DNA of 64,000 bases from Shewanella sp. AS1 (GTDB lineage: Bacteria; Pseudomonadota; Gammaproteobacteria; Enterobacterales; Shewanellaceae): NCBI RefSeq assembly GCF_021412565.1, contig NZ_JAKCLJ010000004.1, positions 1 through 64,000 on the forward strand. The letters run 5' to 3'. Position 1 is the first letter of the stretch; the number at the start of each line of letters is the position of its first letter. Positions 9,543 through 21,062 of the stretch are shown one piece after another. The position numbers and the translations under genes were made by a program. The notes under the pieces were generated by a model. It was given only the letters and a program-made list of their open reading frames with translations. It did no database searches and had not been told where the DNA came from.

Positions 9543-9667
9543 ATTACAAAGACACGTCTTTTAGTTGAATGCGAAAAGAAAAAGATACTGGCATCGAGTA
9601 TAACATTAGTCGACCCTGGATTTCAGTGAAGGTTCATTAATCTTATTGAAAACTCACCGGTATGGCC

Positions 9668-10441
9668 TTATTCGGTCACTTGATAGCTGTTTGGATACCC
9701 GTTTTGTTGTAGCTCAGTTTGCAGCTGATTGGCAAGTTGTTGCTGGCCAAAGGGGCCTAACTGCAGCTTGTATATGTTACCCGCTTGCAGGACTCGGGTC
9801 TTAACCTGATATTGCCCCGCCAGCTTCTCAGCCAGTTGGTCGATACTCGCTTTATTGGAAAGCGCCACCACCTGAACGAAATACACCTGAGTCTGTTTCA
9901 GCTGGGCAAGGGCGAGTGATTCCGGGCTTTCGATATAGATAACTTCAATCTCGACGTTAGCGGTGCCGGTTTTCAACATGCCTAACTTATGGGCGGCGGC
10001 GTAGGAGAGATCGATAATGCGATTATCATGAAAAGGGCCGCGATCGTTAACGCGTACGATCACCGAGCTATTGTTTGCGACATTGGTGACTTTAACATAG
10101 CTAGGCAGAGGTAGGGTCTTATGGGCCGCCGACATAGAGTACATATCGTAGGTTTCACCGTTTGATGTGAGATGACCATGGAATTTGGCGCCATACCAGG
10201 AGGCGACTCCGCTCTGTTTAAAACCTTTGCCCGATGGCATCACCTGATAGGTTTTACCCAGCACAGTGTAACTCTTAGGATTACCGCCACGGCTGTAGGG
10301 TTCATATTTGGGGTGAGCATCTTCCACTTTAGTGACATCGGGGGCATTTTTCGGCCCTGTGTCATTGCTCATCTTGTAACGATTACCGGAACTGCAGGCG
10401 GCCAGCAGCAGTGAGAGACAGAGAATAATCAGCTTAGCCAT
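9668..10441 (-). CDS. rlpA: Septal ring lytic transglycosylase RlpA family lipoprotein
   Basis: A lipoprotein of 257 residues. The lipobox LLAAC places the acylated cysteine at residue 16. A double-psi beta-barrel domain follows (GVASWYGAKFHGHLTSNGE to VNDRGPFHDNRIIDLSY), and a C-terminal SPOR domain starts near VYFVQVVALSNK, which binds denuded septal glycan. In Pseudomonas, RlpA cleaves stem-less glycan strands; activity here is inferred. In-frame ATGs occur at 10465 and 10459, but ATG 10441 gives a normal signal peptide and has GGGAAAGG upstream. It begins 4 bases after the mltB stop. Confidence 0.93.
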   Translation of the reverse strand: MAKLIILCLSLLLAACSSGNRYKMSNDTGPKNAPDVTKVEDAHPKYEPYSRGGNPKSYTVLGKTYQVMPSGKGFKQSGVASWYGAKFHGHLTSNGETYDMYSMSAAHKTLPLPSYVKVTNVANNSSVIVRVNDRGPFHDNRIIDLSYAAAHKLGMLKTGTANVEIEVIYIESPESLALAQLKQTQVYFVQVVALSNKASIDQLAEKLAGQYQVKTRVLQAGNIYKLQLGPFGQQQLANQLQTELQQNGYPNSYQVTE

Positions 10442-10445
10442 GAGG

Positions 10446-11453
10446 TTAACCTTTCCCATAAGCATCTTTTAATTGCTGACTAAATTGATAAACCGCCATG
10501 GCGTATAATGGGCTGCGATTATAGCGGGTGATCACATAGAAATTATTCAAGCCCAGCCAATAGTCTGTCTGCTCAGCCTGAATTAATTCGACGATCAAGC
10601 CGGGCTGGCTGATATCCAGATCCCTGTTTTGGGCTAATGCTAACTCAGGAGAGAGAATATCGGCCACAGTGTAATTGGGTTTGCCACTCTTCCAGACACT
10701 CAGGTTATCGGGCAGCTGATGGGCTGTGAGTGGTAGCGCCACGTCTTCACCACGCTGCCAGCCATGCTGATGAAAATAGTTGGCCACACTGCCTATGGCA
10801 TCGACAGGACTGCCAATCAGATCCCGTTTGCCATCATGATCAAAATCCACCGCAAAATGACGATAACTGGAGGGGATAAATTGACCATATCCCATGGCGC
10901 CGGCGTAGGAGCCATTAAGCTGAGTGATATCCAGCCTTTCCTCAGCGACTAGCTGCTGTAGGTTGGCCAGCTCCTTGCGAAAGAAATCGGCACGGGGCGT
11001 GTAGTGAAAGCCGAGTGTATAGAGGGCGTCGATGGCCGGATAAGTGCCCATGTAGCCGCCATAAAAGGTTTCAATACCGATAATGGCGACTATGATTTGT
11101 GGATCGACCTGATATTGATTGGCCGCACGTGTGATGGTGTCACTGTGGCTATGCCAAAACTCCAGCCCTTTGGCTAAACGCTGCTCGGTCAGGAAAATGG
11201 GATAGTACTTGTGCCAAGGTTTGGCTTCCCAGGGGGTGGTAATGGCATCGATCACCTTTTGATTATAGTGAGCCTGCCCCAGGAACTTATCCACCGACTC
11301 CTGACTGAAGCCGGCTGCGAGTTGTGTGCTAACAAACTCCTGCCTGAGTGAACTGATATCGCCCTCTTGTGGGATAACACCTTCCTGAGCCTGAGAGAAA
11401 GTTGCAATTGATGCAAATAATAGGGTGCTGCAAAGGCGTGTTATTGGTTTCAA
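10446..11453 (-). CDS. mltB: Membrane-bound lytic murein transglycosylase B
   Basis: A 335-residue family-3 lytic transglycosylase that cleaves glycan strands to 1,6-anhydromuropeptides. The catalytic glutamate is Glu128 in IIGIETFYGGYMG, followed by GAMGYGQFIPSSYRHFAVDFD. The frame stays open far upstream within rodA, but that part has no family character. The likely start is a TTG at 11453 with AAGGGAG upstream, giving MKPITRLCSTLLFASIATF and a cleavable signal. The cysteine in the signal is not in a clear lipobox, so the mature protein may be soluble rather than lipid-anchored. It lies between rodA and rlpA, with 11 bases to the rodA stop. Confidence 0.93.
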   Translation of the reverse strand: MKPITRLCSTLLFASIATFSQAQEGVIPQEGDISSLRQEFVSTQLAAGFSQESVDKFLGQAHYNQKVIDAITTPWEAKPWHKYYPIFLTEQRLAKGLEFWHSHSDTITRAANQYQVDPQIIVAIIGIETFYGGYMGTYPAIDALYTLGFHYTPRADFFRKELANLQQLVAEERLDITQLNGSYAGAMGYGQFIPSSYRHFAVDFDHDGKRDLIGSPVDAIGSVANYFHQHGWQRGEDVALPLTAHQLPDNLSVWKSGKPNYTVADILSPELALAQNRDLDISQPGLIVELIQAEQTDYWLGLNNFYVITRYNRSPLYAMAVYQFSQQLKDAYGKG

Positions 11454-11464
11454 TCCTGACTCCC

Positions 11465-12571
11465 TTATCTGTCGATAAAACGTCTGTGAGTGTGAATACT
11501 CATTAAAATACCAAAACCTATCATCAGCGTCAGCATAGAGGTACCCCCATAACTGATCAGCGGCAGCGGTACGCCCACCACGGGCAAGATCCCCGATACC
11601 ATGCCTATATTGACGAAGATGTAGACGAAAAAGGTTAAAGTAATACTGCCCGCGAGTAAACGGGCAAAGCTGGTTTGAGCCCTGGCAGCGATAACCAGAC
11701 CACGGCCAATTATGTACAGGTAGAGGGCGAGCAGGAGTAAACTGCCGATCAGACCAAACTCTTCGCCTATCACGGCAAAGATAAAGTCTGTGTGGCGCTC
11801 GGGCAAAAACTCCAGTTGGGATTGTGTGCCATCGAGCCAGCCTTTGCCCCACATGCCGCCGGAACCGATAGCAATTTTCGACTGAATAATATGGTAACCC
11901 GCGCCGAGGGGATCTTTTTCAGGGTCCAGCAGGGTTAACACCCGGGTGCGTTGATAGTCATGCATCAAAAAGTACCAGAGTACAGGCAGCAGAGCCAGTA
12001 CTGCGCCGATAAAGCTACCGACAATCACCCAGCTCATTCCCGAGAGAAACAGCACGAAGATCCCCGAGGCCGCAACTAGAATCGAGGTCCCCAGATCCGG
12101 TTGCTTGGCGATAAGTAGTGTGGGGATCAGTAGGATCACACCCGCACCCGCTAGATAGCGTTTCTTGGGCGGCAGGGGGAATTTACTGATATACCAGGCC
12201 ATGGTAATAGGGAAGGCCAGTTTCATCAGCTCCGAAGGCTGAAACTCCATGAAGCCCAAGTTTAACCAGCGCTGGGCGCCTTTGTTGATCTCACCAAAGA
12301 AGTGAACGCCGAGCAGCAGAATAATCCCCGCTATATAGATGGGAAACGCCCAGCGGCGCAGCACTTCGGGATTGATCTGTGCGACAAACAGCATGATCCC
12401 CAGCGAGAGTGCCATGCGGATTAACTGACGCTCCATCAGTGCCATATCTTCGCCGCCGGCTGAATAGATCACAAACAGGCCAAAGCCCATCAGGGTTAGC
12501 AGGCCGATAAGCAGGGGAAGATCCAAGTGCATCCGCTGCCAGATATTGGGCCTGTGATTAGGTGTACTCAT
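11465..12571 (-). CDS. rodA: Rod-shape determining SEDS glycosyltransferase RodA
   Basis: A 368-residue polytopic inner-membrane protein of the SEDS family that polymerises glycan strands for cell elongation together with PBP2. Many hydrophobic helices are visible from residue 16 on. Family motifs include [30 protein letters not shown] and the C-terminal [14 protein letters not shown]. Its start overlaps the mrdA stop by 4 bases, so the PBP2-RodA pair is translationally coupled, as expected for a stoichiometric complex. Confidence 0.97.
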   Translation of the reverse strand: MSTPNHRPNIWQRMHLDLPLLIGLLTLMGFGLFVIYSAGGEDMALMERQLIRMALSLGIMLFVAQINPEVLRRWAFPIYIAGIILLLGVHFFGEINKGAQRWLNLGFMEFQPSELMKLAFPITMAWYISKFPLPPKKRYLAGAGVILLIPTLLIAKQPDLGTSILVAASGIFVLFLSGMSWVIVGSFIGAVLALLPVLWYFLMHDYQRTRVLTLLDPEKDPLGAGYHIIQSKIAIGSGGMWGKGWLDGTQSQLEFLPERHTDFIFAVIGEEFGLIGSLLLLALYLYIIGRGLVIAARAQTSFARLLAGSITLTFFVYIFVNIGMVSGILPVVGVPLPLISYGGTSMLTLMIGFGILMSIHTHRRFIDR

Positions 12572-14439
12572 GATTTGGGCTCCGCCGTATCACCGGGTGG
12601 GTTATCACGCAATATGTATTCATCCAGCATAGCGCGGGCCACAGGGCCGGCATTCACACCGCCCCAACCGGCATTCTCCAGTACCACGGCGAGCACGATT
12701 TTTGGGTTTTCATAAGGCGCATAGGCCACGATTAGGGCGTTATCTCTCAGATGCTCCTCAATGGTATCGGCATCATATTTTTCATCTTCTGCGACACTGA
12801 ACACCTGGGCCGTTCCGGTTTTCATGGCGGCGTTATAACCCGCATCGACGAAACGGGATTTATGAGCCGTGTCTTTCATGGCGAGATTAATGACGTCCCA
12901 GTTTTTGGGATTGTTGAGCACCACTGGCGGCATCTTGTCGGCGGGAGTATCGACCATGCGGGTGTCATCTTTAATCGATTTGAGCAGATGGGGAACAAAC
13001 CGCTCGCCCTTATTGGCAAGTATGGTAACCGAGTTGGCTAACTGTAGTGGCGTAGTCGTCCAGTAGCCCTGACCGATCCCGACCGAGATGGTGTCGCCTA
13101 TGTACCAGGGCTGGTTGTAACGGATCCGCTTCCAGTCTCGAGAGGGCATGATCCCAGCCGACTCTTCATTGATATCTATGCCGGTGAGTTCACCAAATCC
13201 AAATTGAGTCATAAAATTGCTGAGTTTGTCGATACCGGTTTTATAGGCGAGATCATAAAAATAGGTGTCGCAGGAGTGGATGAGGGCGTCGGCAACATCG
13301 ACCCAACCATGGCCCCAACGCTTCCAGTCGCGATATTTACGTTCGACATTTGGGATCTGCCAGAAGCCGGGATCCCAGACACGGGTCTTTGGTGTCACTA
13401 CGTTATCATCTAACCCCAGCAGTGCTATGTGGGGCTTGACCGTGGATGCCGGTGCGTACTGTCCCTGGGTTGCCCGGTTGATCAAGGGGCGCGAGCGTGA
13501 ATTGAGCAGCTCGCTGTAGGCTTTAGAGCTGATGCCGTGAACGAACTGGTTAGGATCGTAACTTGGGCTGGAGACCATAGCCAGCACGCCGCCATCGCGA
13601 GGATCTATGGCCACAATCGAGCCGCGGCGACTGTCCAGCAGCTCCATCGCCTTCTGTTGCAGTTTGAGATCTATGGTGAGATAGATATCCTGGCCGGGTT
13701 TGGGGGCAATGGATTTGAGGGTGCGAATGGTGCGCCCGCGGTTATTGACCTCCTCTTCGAGGTGGCCTGGCTGACCGTGTAGCAGGCTCTCATAATACTT
13801 CTCGATCCCTTGCTTGCCTATGTCATGGGTGGCGGCGTAATTATGCCACTGGCCGTTGGCCTGCAGCGCGGCCTGATCGCGGTTATTAATCCGGCCCACA
13901 TAGCCGAGCACATGGGTGAGTAGGCTGCCGTAGGGATAGTAACGTTTCAGCCCCGCCTGGATGGAAAATCCTGGAAATTCATGCTGGTTGACACTAAAGA
14001 GCGCGACCTCTTTTTCTGTCAGGCGGTTTTTGATAGTCAGTGGTTTAAAGCGTCGGTGGAATTTCAGTGATTCTATTAGGTTCTCTCGCTCTTCGGCCGA
14101 GATGGGGATAATTTTGCTGACTCTGTCCAGCGCGTCCGCAATATCACTGGCTTTCTCAGGAATCAATTCCAGGGCGTAAAAGGGCTGGTTTTCCGCGAGT
14201 AAAACGCCATGGCGGTCGTAGATCAGGCCGCGGCTGGGCGCCACAGGTACAACACGAATACGGTTGTCGTTGGAGCGGGTTTCATAATCCTTAAAGGAGA
14301 GGATCTGCAGCTGATACAGATTACTGAAGAGTACAGTTAACAGCACCACCACACAGGCGAAAGTGAAGATGGCTCGTCGTTTAAACAGGGCGGCCTCGGC
14401 CGCGTGGTCATGCATTGCCATCCGTTTACGTGGCGCCAA
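12568..14439 (-). CDS. mrdA: Penicillin-binding protein 2
   Basis: The transpeptidase of the elongation complex. One membrane helix at about 23-42 is followed by the PBP dimerisation domain and the transpeptidase domain with the active-site motif STVK (Ser332), then SCDTYFYDL and KTGTAQVF near the C-terminus. Length 623 fits E. coli PBP2 (633). It is first of the mrdA-rodA pair and follows rlmH after 75 bases. The annotated ATG lies 17 bases before a second in-frame ATG (MAMHDH), so the N-terminus could be slightly shorter. Confidence 0.97.
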   Translation of the reverse strand: MAPRKRMAMHDHAAEAALFKRRAIFTFACVVVLLTVLFSNLYQLQILSFKDYETRSNDNRIRVVPVAPSRGLIYDRHGVLLAENQPFYALELIPEKASDIADALDRVSKIIPISAEERENLIESLKFHRRFKPLTIKNRLTEKEVALFSVNQHEFPGFSIQAGLKRYYPYGSLLTHVLGYVGRINNRDQAALQANGQWHNYAATHDIGKQGIEKYYESLLHGQPGHLEEEVNNRGRTIRTLKSIAPKPGQDIYLTIDLKLQQKAMELLDSRRGSIVAIDPRDGGVLAMVSSPSYDPNQFVHGISSKAYSELLNSRSRPLINRATQGQYAPASTVKPHIALLGLDDNVVTPKTRVWDPGFWQIPNVERKYRDWKRWGHGWVDVADALIHSCDTYFYDLAYKTGIDKLSNFMTQFGFGELTGIDINEESAGIMPSRDWKRIRYNQPWYIGDTISVGIGQGYWTTTPLQLANSVTILANKGERFVPHLLKSIKDDTRMVDTPADKMPPVVLNNPKNWDVINLAMKDTAHKSRFVDAGYNAAMKTGTAQVFSVAEDEKYDADTIEEHLRDNALIVAYAPYENPKIVLAVVLENAGWGGVNAGPVARAMLDEYILRDNPPGDTAEPKS

Positions 14440-14514
14440 TTATACTCTCTCCAGTGATAAGTGGGTGCTTGGTATCATAGCCTGCCTTCAGTGGGGTTAT
14501 GGCCTACAGAGAGC

Positions 14515-14985
14515 TTACTCTCTATGATATGGATGGTTATTGTTAATGCTCCAGGCGCGGTAGAGGCTCTCTGCCACCATGACTCTCACCAAAGGGTGAG
14601 GCATAGTCAGGGCAGACAGACACCAGCTTTGGGCCGCCGCTTGTTTACAGGCGGGCGCCAATCCTTCTGGACCACCGATTAATAAACTGACATCGCGTCC
14701 ATCATGTTGCCAGCGACTGAGCTGATTTGCCAGCTCTGGGGTTGTCCAGTTTTTACCGGGAAGATCCAGACTGACAATATGGTTGCCCTTGGGGATCGCT
14801 GCGAGCATCAACTCGCCCTCTTTGTGGAGGATGCGGGCGATGTCGGCATTTTTGCCCCGTTTACCCGCCGGGATCTCGGTCAGCTCCAGCGCCATATCCC
14901 TGGGGAAACGTCGCTGATACTCTTCAAATCCGGTTGTGACCCAGCCCGGCATGCGGGTGCCGACGGCAACTAGCTGTAACTTCAT
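14515..14985 (-). CDS. rlmH: 23S rRNA (pseudouridine-1915 N3)-methyltransferase
   Basis: A 156-residue SPOUT methyltransferase that methylates pseudouridine 1915 in helix 69 of 23S rRNA. The SAM-binding knot is seen as [12 protein letters not shown], with a C-terminal [20 protein letters not shown]. Length equals the E. coli enzyme (155). It lies 13 bases after rsfS, the conserved rsfS-rlmH ribosome pair. Confidence 0.97.
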   Translation of the reverse strand: MKLQLVAVGTRMPGWVTTGFEEYQRRFPRDMALELTEIPAGKRGKNADIARILHKEGELMLAAIPKGNHIVSLDLPGKNWTTPELANQLSRWQHDGRDVSLLIGGPEGLAPACKQAAAQSWCLSALTMPHPLVRVMVAESLYRAWSINNNHPYHRE

Positions 14986-14998
14986 TAGGCTAGATGAC

Positions 14999-15346
14999 TT
15001 ATTCGGGTCTTTCTGACCAGAGTTTTTCTAGCTGGTAGAAATCACGGGTCTGATCTTGCATCACATGCAAAATCACATCGCCAAGATCCACCAAAACCCA
15101 TTCGCTGCTGTCACGGCCTTCGACGCCATAGATGTGCAGCTCGGCGCGCTTAGCTTCAACCACCACATTTTCGGCGATGGCTTTCACATGGGTTTTTGAT
15201 GTGCCCGAGCAGACCACCATATAATCCGTGATATTGGACTGGTTGGTGACTTCGAGTACGACTATATCTCTGGCTTTTAAATCTTCAACTTTGTCGATGA
15301 CAAACTGTTTTAGCTCGGCGCTTTGCACGCGGGTTTCCTCATTCAT
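14999..15346 (-). CDS. rsfS: Ribosome silencing factor RsfS
   Basis: A 115-residue DUF143 protein that binds uL14 and prevents joining of the ribosomal subunits in starvation. The core reads [29 protein letters not shown] and [18 protein letters not shown]. The frame is open 60 codons further upstream into nadD, but only ATG 15346 matches the family length (105 in E. coli). The ribosome site before it is weak, which may mean coupling to upstream translation. It is followed by rlmH. Confidence 0.94.
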   Translation of the reverse strand: MNEETRVQSAELKQFVIDKVEDLKARDIVVLEVTNQSNITDYMVVCSGTSKTHVKAIAENVVVEAKRAELHIYGVEGRDSSEWVLVDLGDVILHVMQDQTRDFYQLEKLWSERPE

Positions 15347-15437
15347 TTTTAACAACGGGGCAGTATAACAGGTTATAGGGGCAAAGTAAGCGCCTGTGGT
15401 GGCGCCTGTCTGGGATTTTAGGCGCCGCAGCGGCTTT

Positions 15438-16091
15438 TTAACCGAGATAGAGTCTGTGCCGCTTGATATAGTCCCACACATCGGCTGGAAGTGCCTTGGC
15501 CAATTGCGCTTGGTTGGTGACTTCATCTGACTCGGTCAGCAGCGCACGCAGTGCAGTCGATGAGTAGGGCTGCTCGGCTATCTCAACCTGAAAGATGGCG
15601 CCGTGTAATGCGTTGGGATCATCGAGCAGCGCCGGCTCGCCTCTGTGTTTCTCAAGCAGCTGCATCATCTGTGGATGGTCGGTCAGTGTCCAGCCTGGGC
15701 GGCGGCAGACCACAATATGGCACAGCTCGAGCAGCCGCTGCCACTGATACCAGCTTGGTAGCTTGATAAAGGAATCCATTCCCATGATAAACAAGAGTTG
15801 ATCTTTGGGATGACGTTCGCGCAGGGTTTGCAGCGTGACGACTGAATAGGAGGGGCTTTCGCGGTTGATTTCGATATCGCAGACAGAGAAGGGCGGGTAT
15901 TGCTCGCACACTAATTGCGCCATCGCCAGGCGGTGGGCGCTGTTGCTGTTAGGCTGCGCCTTATGGGGGGGAATATGGTTGGGCATCAGCCAGAGTTGGT
16001 CGAGAGTGAGCGCCTGCTGCACCGCCAGAGCGGGTCTGATATGACCGAAATGTATGGGGTCGAATGTACCGCCTAGGATACCTATTCGCAT
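15438..16091 (-). CDS. nadD: Nicotinate-nucleotide adenylyltransferase
   Basis: Adenylates nicotinate mononucleotide in NAD synthesis. The nucleotidyltransferase motif GGTFDPIHFGHIRPA is at residues 6-20, and the second motif SSTALRALL lies near the C-terminus. From ATG 16091 the protein has 217 residues, close to E. coli NadD (213). An earlier in-frame ATG at 16121 would add 10 non-conserved residues. nadB, for the first step of the same pathway, lies elsewhere in the window at 60184-61794. Confidence 0.96.
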   Translation of the reverse strand: MRIGILGGTFDPIHFGHIRPALAVQQALTLDQLWLMPNHIPPHKAQPNSNSAHRLAMAQLVCEQYPPFSVCDIEINRESPSYSVVTLQTLRERHPKDQLLFIMGMDSFIKLPSWYQWQRLLELCHIVVCRRPGWTLTDHPQMMQLLEKHRGEPALLDDPNALHGAIFQVEIAEQPYSSTALRALLTESDEVTNQAQLAKALPADVWDYIKRHRLYLG

Positions 16092-16173
16092 GGCCGTATT
16101 TCGCTCTTTATTAATAGTCATATACCGATCTTCATCATAGCCGTAAGCCGCTTTGCATAAGAGTACGCCAGAC

Positions 16174-17205
16174 TTAATCTAACGCGATATGGCTAAGGGT
16201 TTTATGAGCCGAACTGTCATAGAGCAGGCAGAGATGGCTCAGGGCTGTCCAATCCTCTATGCCTTGTTGCTTGAGTCTCAGCTCGATCTTACCGGCAAAT
16301 GCCAGCATGGCTTCTATCTGCGCCAGACTCAGGCGGGATAAGGCCGCCTGATAGTAGCCTTTGCGTTTATCCCAAATCCGCAGTTTGCTCCACAGTGCAC
16401 TCAGGTTCTCTCCCTGTTCCTGCGCCTGTTTCAGGGTGAACAGGGTACTGAGTTCTTTAAACTGCCCCCAGAGCAGGATAGGCACGGCAACGCCTTCGGC
16501 CTGAAGCTGCGCCAGAATATGCTGCGCTTTATCCTGCTGATTGCTGAGCAGGGCGTCATCGATCTGGAATACGCTAAAGCGGGATTGATCCTCGAAATAT
16601 TGGCTCAGTTGCGCGCTGCTAATTTGTGCATTGGGACTGAGCAGCTGCAGTAGTTGCAGCGCCTGATCGGCAGCCAATAGATTGCCTTCGTAAAGACTAA
16701 ATAGCAGCTGCTGCGCATCCTGAGTCAGATTAAGGCTGAAATGATGAATACGGCCCTGTAACCAGCGCTGAAACTGAGCCCCTTCGGGTGTGGTGCAGGG
16801 AATATAGATCCCCTGATCATCGAGCGCCTTAAACCATTTCGAGCGGGTTTGCTCGCTGGCCAGTTTAGGCCCAGTGATGATGAGTAGGTTATCGGGATTA
16901 GGCGATTGCATCAGGCTTTGCAGCTGGGCACTGCCGTCGCTGCCCGGTTTCCCCTGGGGGAGTTCCAGCTCTATGATGCGGCGACTGGCAAACAGGCTCA
17001 TGGCATTATACTGCTCAAGCAGTTCGTTCCAGTTAAAACCTGTTTCCTGTACCAGCTGGATCTTCTCTTCAAATCCCGCCTGTTTGGCCTGGGCACAGAT
17101 GGCGGCCTTACTGGTTTCGCATAACCAGGGATCATCCCCAAATACTAAATAGCAAGGCTTAAGTGGGCTTAAGTGTTTGCTGAGTTGATCCGGATATACC
17201 CGCAT
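16174..17205 (-). CDS. holA: DNA polymerase III delta subunit
   Basis: The clamp-opening subunit of the DNA polymerase III clamp loader, 343 residues as in E. coli. The N-terminal MRVYPDQLSKHL, the segment PCYLVFGDDPWL and the helical C-terminal collar region agree with HolA. It abuts lptE with a one-base overlap at 17205. Position between lptE and nadD is the standard gammaproteobacterial order. Confidence 0.95.
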   Translation of the reverse strand: MRVYPDQLSKHLSPLKPCYLVFGDDPWLCETSKAAICAQAKQAGFEEKIQLVQETGFNWNELLEQYNAMSLFASRRIIELELPQGKPGSDGSAQLQSLMQSPNPDNLLIITGPKLASEQTRSKWFKALDDQGIYIPCTTPEGAQFQRWLQGRIHHFSLNLTQDAQQLLFSLYEGNLLAADQALQLLQLLSPNAQISSAQLSQYFEDQSRFSVFQIDDALLSNQQDKAQHILAQLQAEGVAVPILLWGQFKELSTLFTLKQAQEQGENLSALWSKLRIWDKRKGYYQAALSRLSLAQIEAMLAFAGKIELRLKQQGIEDWTALSHLCLLYDSSAHKTLSHIALD

Positions 17206-17699
17206 TAATTGGTCTCTATGGATGCCAGAATTTGGATTATCTGATCAGCCGCCTGAATCCGCATCTCTTTGACTAGCAGTTCCATCTCGCGGCTCTTAGC
17301 CAGCGCGGTACGTGGATCGTCAAGATAATCCCTGTGAATCCCGACTTCGAAGCGTTGGCCCTCACGCTCTGGCATCTGCACCGCGAAGGAGACCAGATAG
17401 TTAAGTTCATACTCGGCCACATTGCCTGTGGGGTAGAGCGACAAGGTTGTACGATTTAACGAGTCATTGATAATGTGCAGGACGGGCGTGGTGTCGGTTT
17501 GTTCGACCACACTGATGCTGTTAAGGCGCAGGCGATCGCGCACTAAACGGGTCAGTTCACTGTATTCATCCTGGCTGCTCAGGTGCAAGGTTTTGAGAGA
17601 TTCCGGGATAGAGTAACTGCGTTGCAGCTTAAAGCCGCAGCCGCTGGTGGCGAGCAGAGTGAGGGTCAATAGTGCGAAACACAAGCGTTTGATAAACAT
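17205..17699 (-). CDS. lptE: LPS-assembly lipoprotein LptE
   Basis: A 164-residue outer-membrane lipoprotein that plugs LptD for delivery of LPS to the cell surface. The signal peptide ends in LLATSGC with the acylated cysteine at residue 21, then GFKLQRSYSIPESLKTLHLSS, as in LptE/RlpB. It is followed without a gap by holA. The 115-base space to leuS upstream holds a long hairpin (17731-17779). Confidence 0.95.
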   Translation of the reverse strand: MFIKRLCFALLTLTLLATSGCGFKLQRSYSIPESLKTLHLSSQDEYSELTRLVRDRLRLNSISVVEQTDTTPVLHIINDSLNRTTLSLYPTGNVAEYELNYLVSFAVQMPEREGQRFEVGIHRDYLDDPRTALAKSREMELLVKEMRIQAADQIIQILASIETN

Positions 17700-17730
17700 A
17701 GCTTAGGTCATCTATTTCCTAATGTGTGAA

Positions 17731-17779
17731 GCGATAAGGCTGAATCATCGATTTTGTCTCTATGACTCAGCCATTCGCT
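17731..17779. repeat. Inverted repeat between leuS and lptE
   Basis: GGCTGAATCAT (17738-17748) pairs with ATGACTCAGCC (17762-17772), 11 positions with one non-Watson-Crick pair, around a 13-base loop. Flanking GCGA and TCGC add four more pairs beyond a small internal loop. No T-run follows on either strand, so it does not look like a simple terminator. It may be an RNA processing or regulatory hairpin in the leuS-lptE transcript. Confidence 0.6.
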
Positions 17780-17814
17780 TGAGTGTACTACCAATAATGG
17801 CTTATTTTAATGGC

Positions 17815-20451
<2,637 letters not shown>

Positions 20452-20516
20452 TTAGATCTGCATAGAATAAACTAGAAGTGAGTCATTAAAAAGGTTCCCA
20501 TGAAGGAGTATTGAAC

Positions 20517-21017
20517 ATGAGTGAAAGAAGCCATGCCTTACTGTCGCTTTACGAGACTCTGATAGCACAGGTAAAAGCCGATTTTTCTGAAGATAACTCT
20601 ATGACTGTAAAAGAGTTATATAAACTTGTGACAGCAAGTAAAGAGTTCTTGGCTATCAAGAAACAGGCGAAGGATGATGAGCTTGCCTTAGTGGAACATT
20701 TTCTAAAACGTGAGATAGCCAATTACTTACAGGAACAAAATGCCGAAGAGTTGAGCCACAGCCCAACTGTGATCGCGGCAGAGAATACCTTGTGGCACTG
20801 GTTAAGTGAAATTACCGATCGCAGTCAGATAGAGTGGCACGAAGTGACTCAGGATCTGAAACATAATGGTTTTTATCAAAGTGGTGAGATAGTGGCTCAG
20901 GGAACCTTGATCTGCACCGCCTGTGGCCATCAGATGCGAATTGAATTCCCTGGGGTGATACCCGATTGCCCCGAATGTGAGTGTGAGCAGTTTACCCGCG
21001 AGGCGCTCGCGCCCTAA
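20517..21017 (+). CDS. ybeL: Zinc ribbon-containing protein, YbeL family (DUF1451)
   Basis: A 166-residue protein with a helical N-terminal part and a C-terminal zinc ribbon, CTAC (about 133-136) and CPEC (about 151-154). This is the arrangement of E. coli YbeL, which is also divergent from leuS. Molecular function is not established. A TTG at 20511 is in frame, but AAGGAG at 20503-20508 is properly spaced only for ATG 20517. It is followed by a strong terminator. Confidence 0.9.
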   Translation: MSERSHALLSLYETLIAQVKADFSEDNSMTVKELYKLVTASKEFLAIKKQAKDDELALVEHFLKREIANYLQEQNAEELSHSPTVIAAENTLWHWLSEITDRSQIEWHEVTQDLKHNGFYQSGEIVAQGTLICTACGHQMRIEFPGVIPDCPECECEQFTREALAP

Positions 21018-21024
21018 CACTTAT

Positions 21025-21057
21025 AACCCTAGGCATCTTCCTCAGATGCCTAGGGTT
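21025..21057. terminator. Bidirectional terminator between ybeL-like gene and lnt
   Basis: A 14-bp perfect stem, AACCCTAGGCATCT with AGATGCCTAGGGTT, loop TCCTC, then T-rich sequence on the plus strand. It serves two converging transcripts. Confidence 0.9.
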
Positions 21058-21062
21058 TTTCA

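Noticed and set aside
11454..11852. N-terminal extension of the mltB frame
   Set aside because: It overlaps rodA entirely, has no lytic-transglycosylase features, and a TTG with AAGGGAG at 11453 gives a normal signal peptide.
15347..15526. Upstream extension of the rsfS frame
   Set aside because: It lies inside or just after nadD and is not similar to the RsfS family; the ATG at 15346 fits the family.
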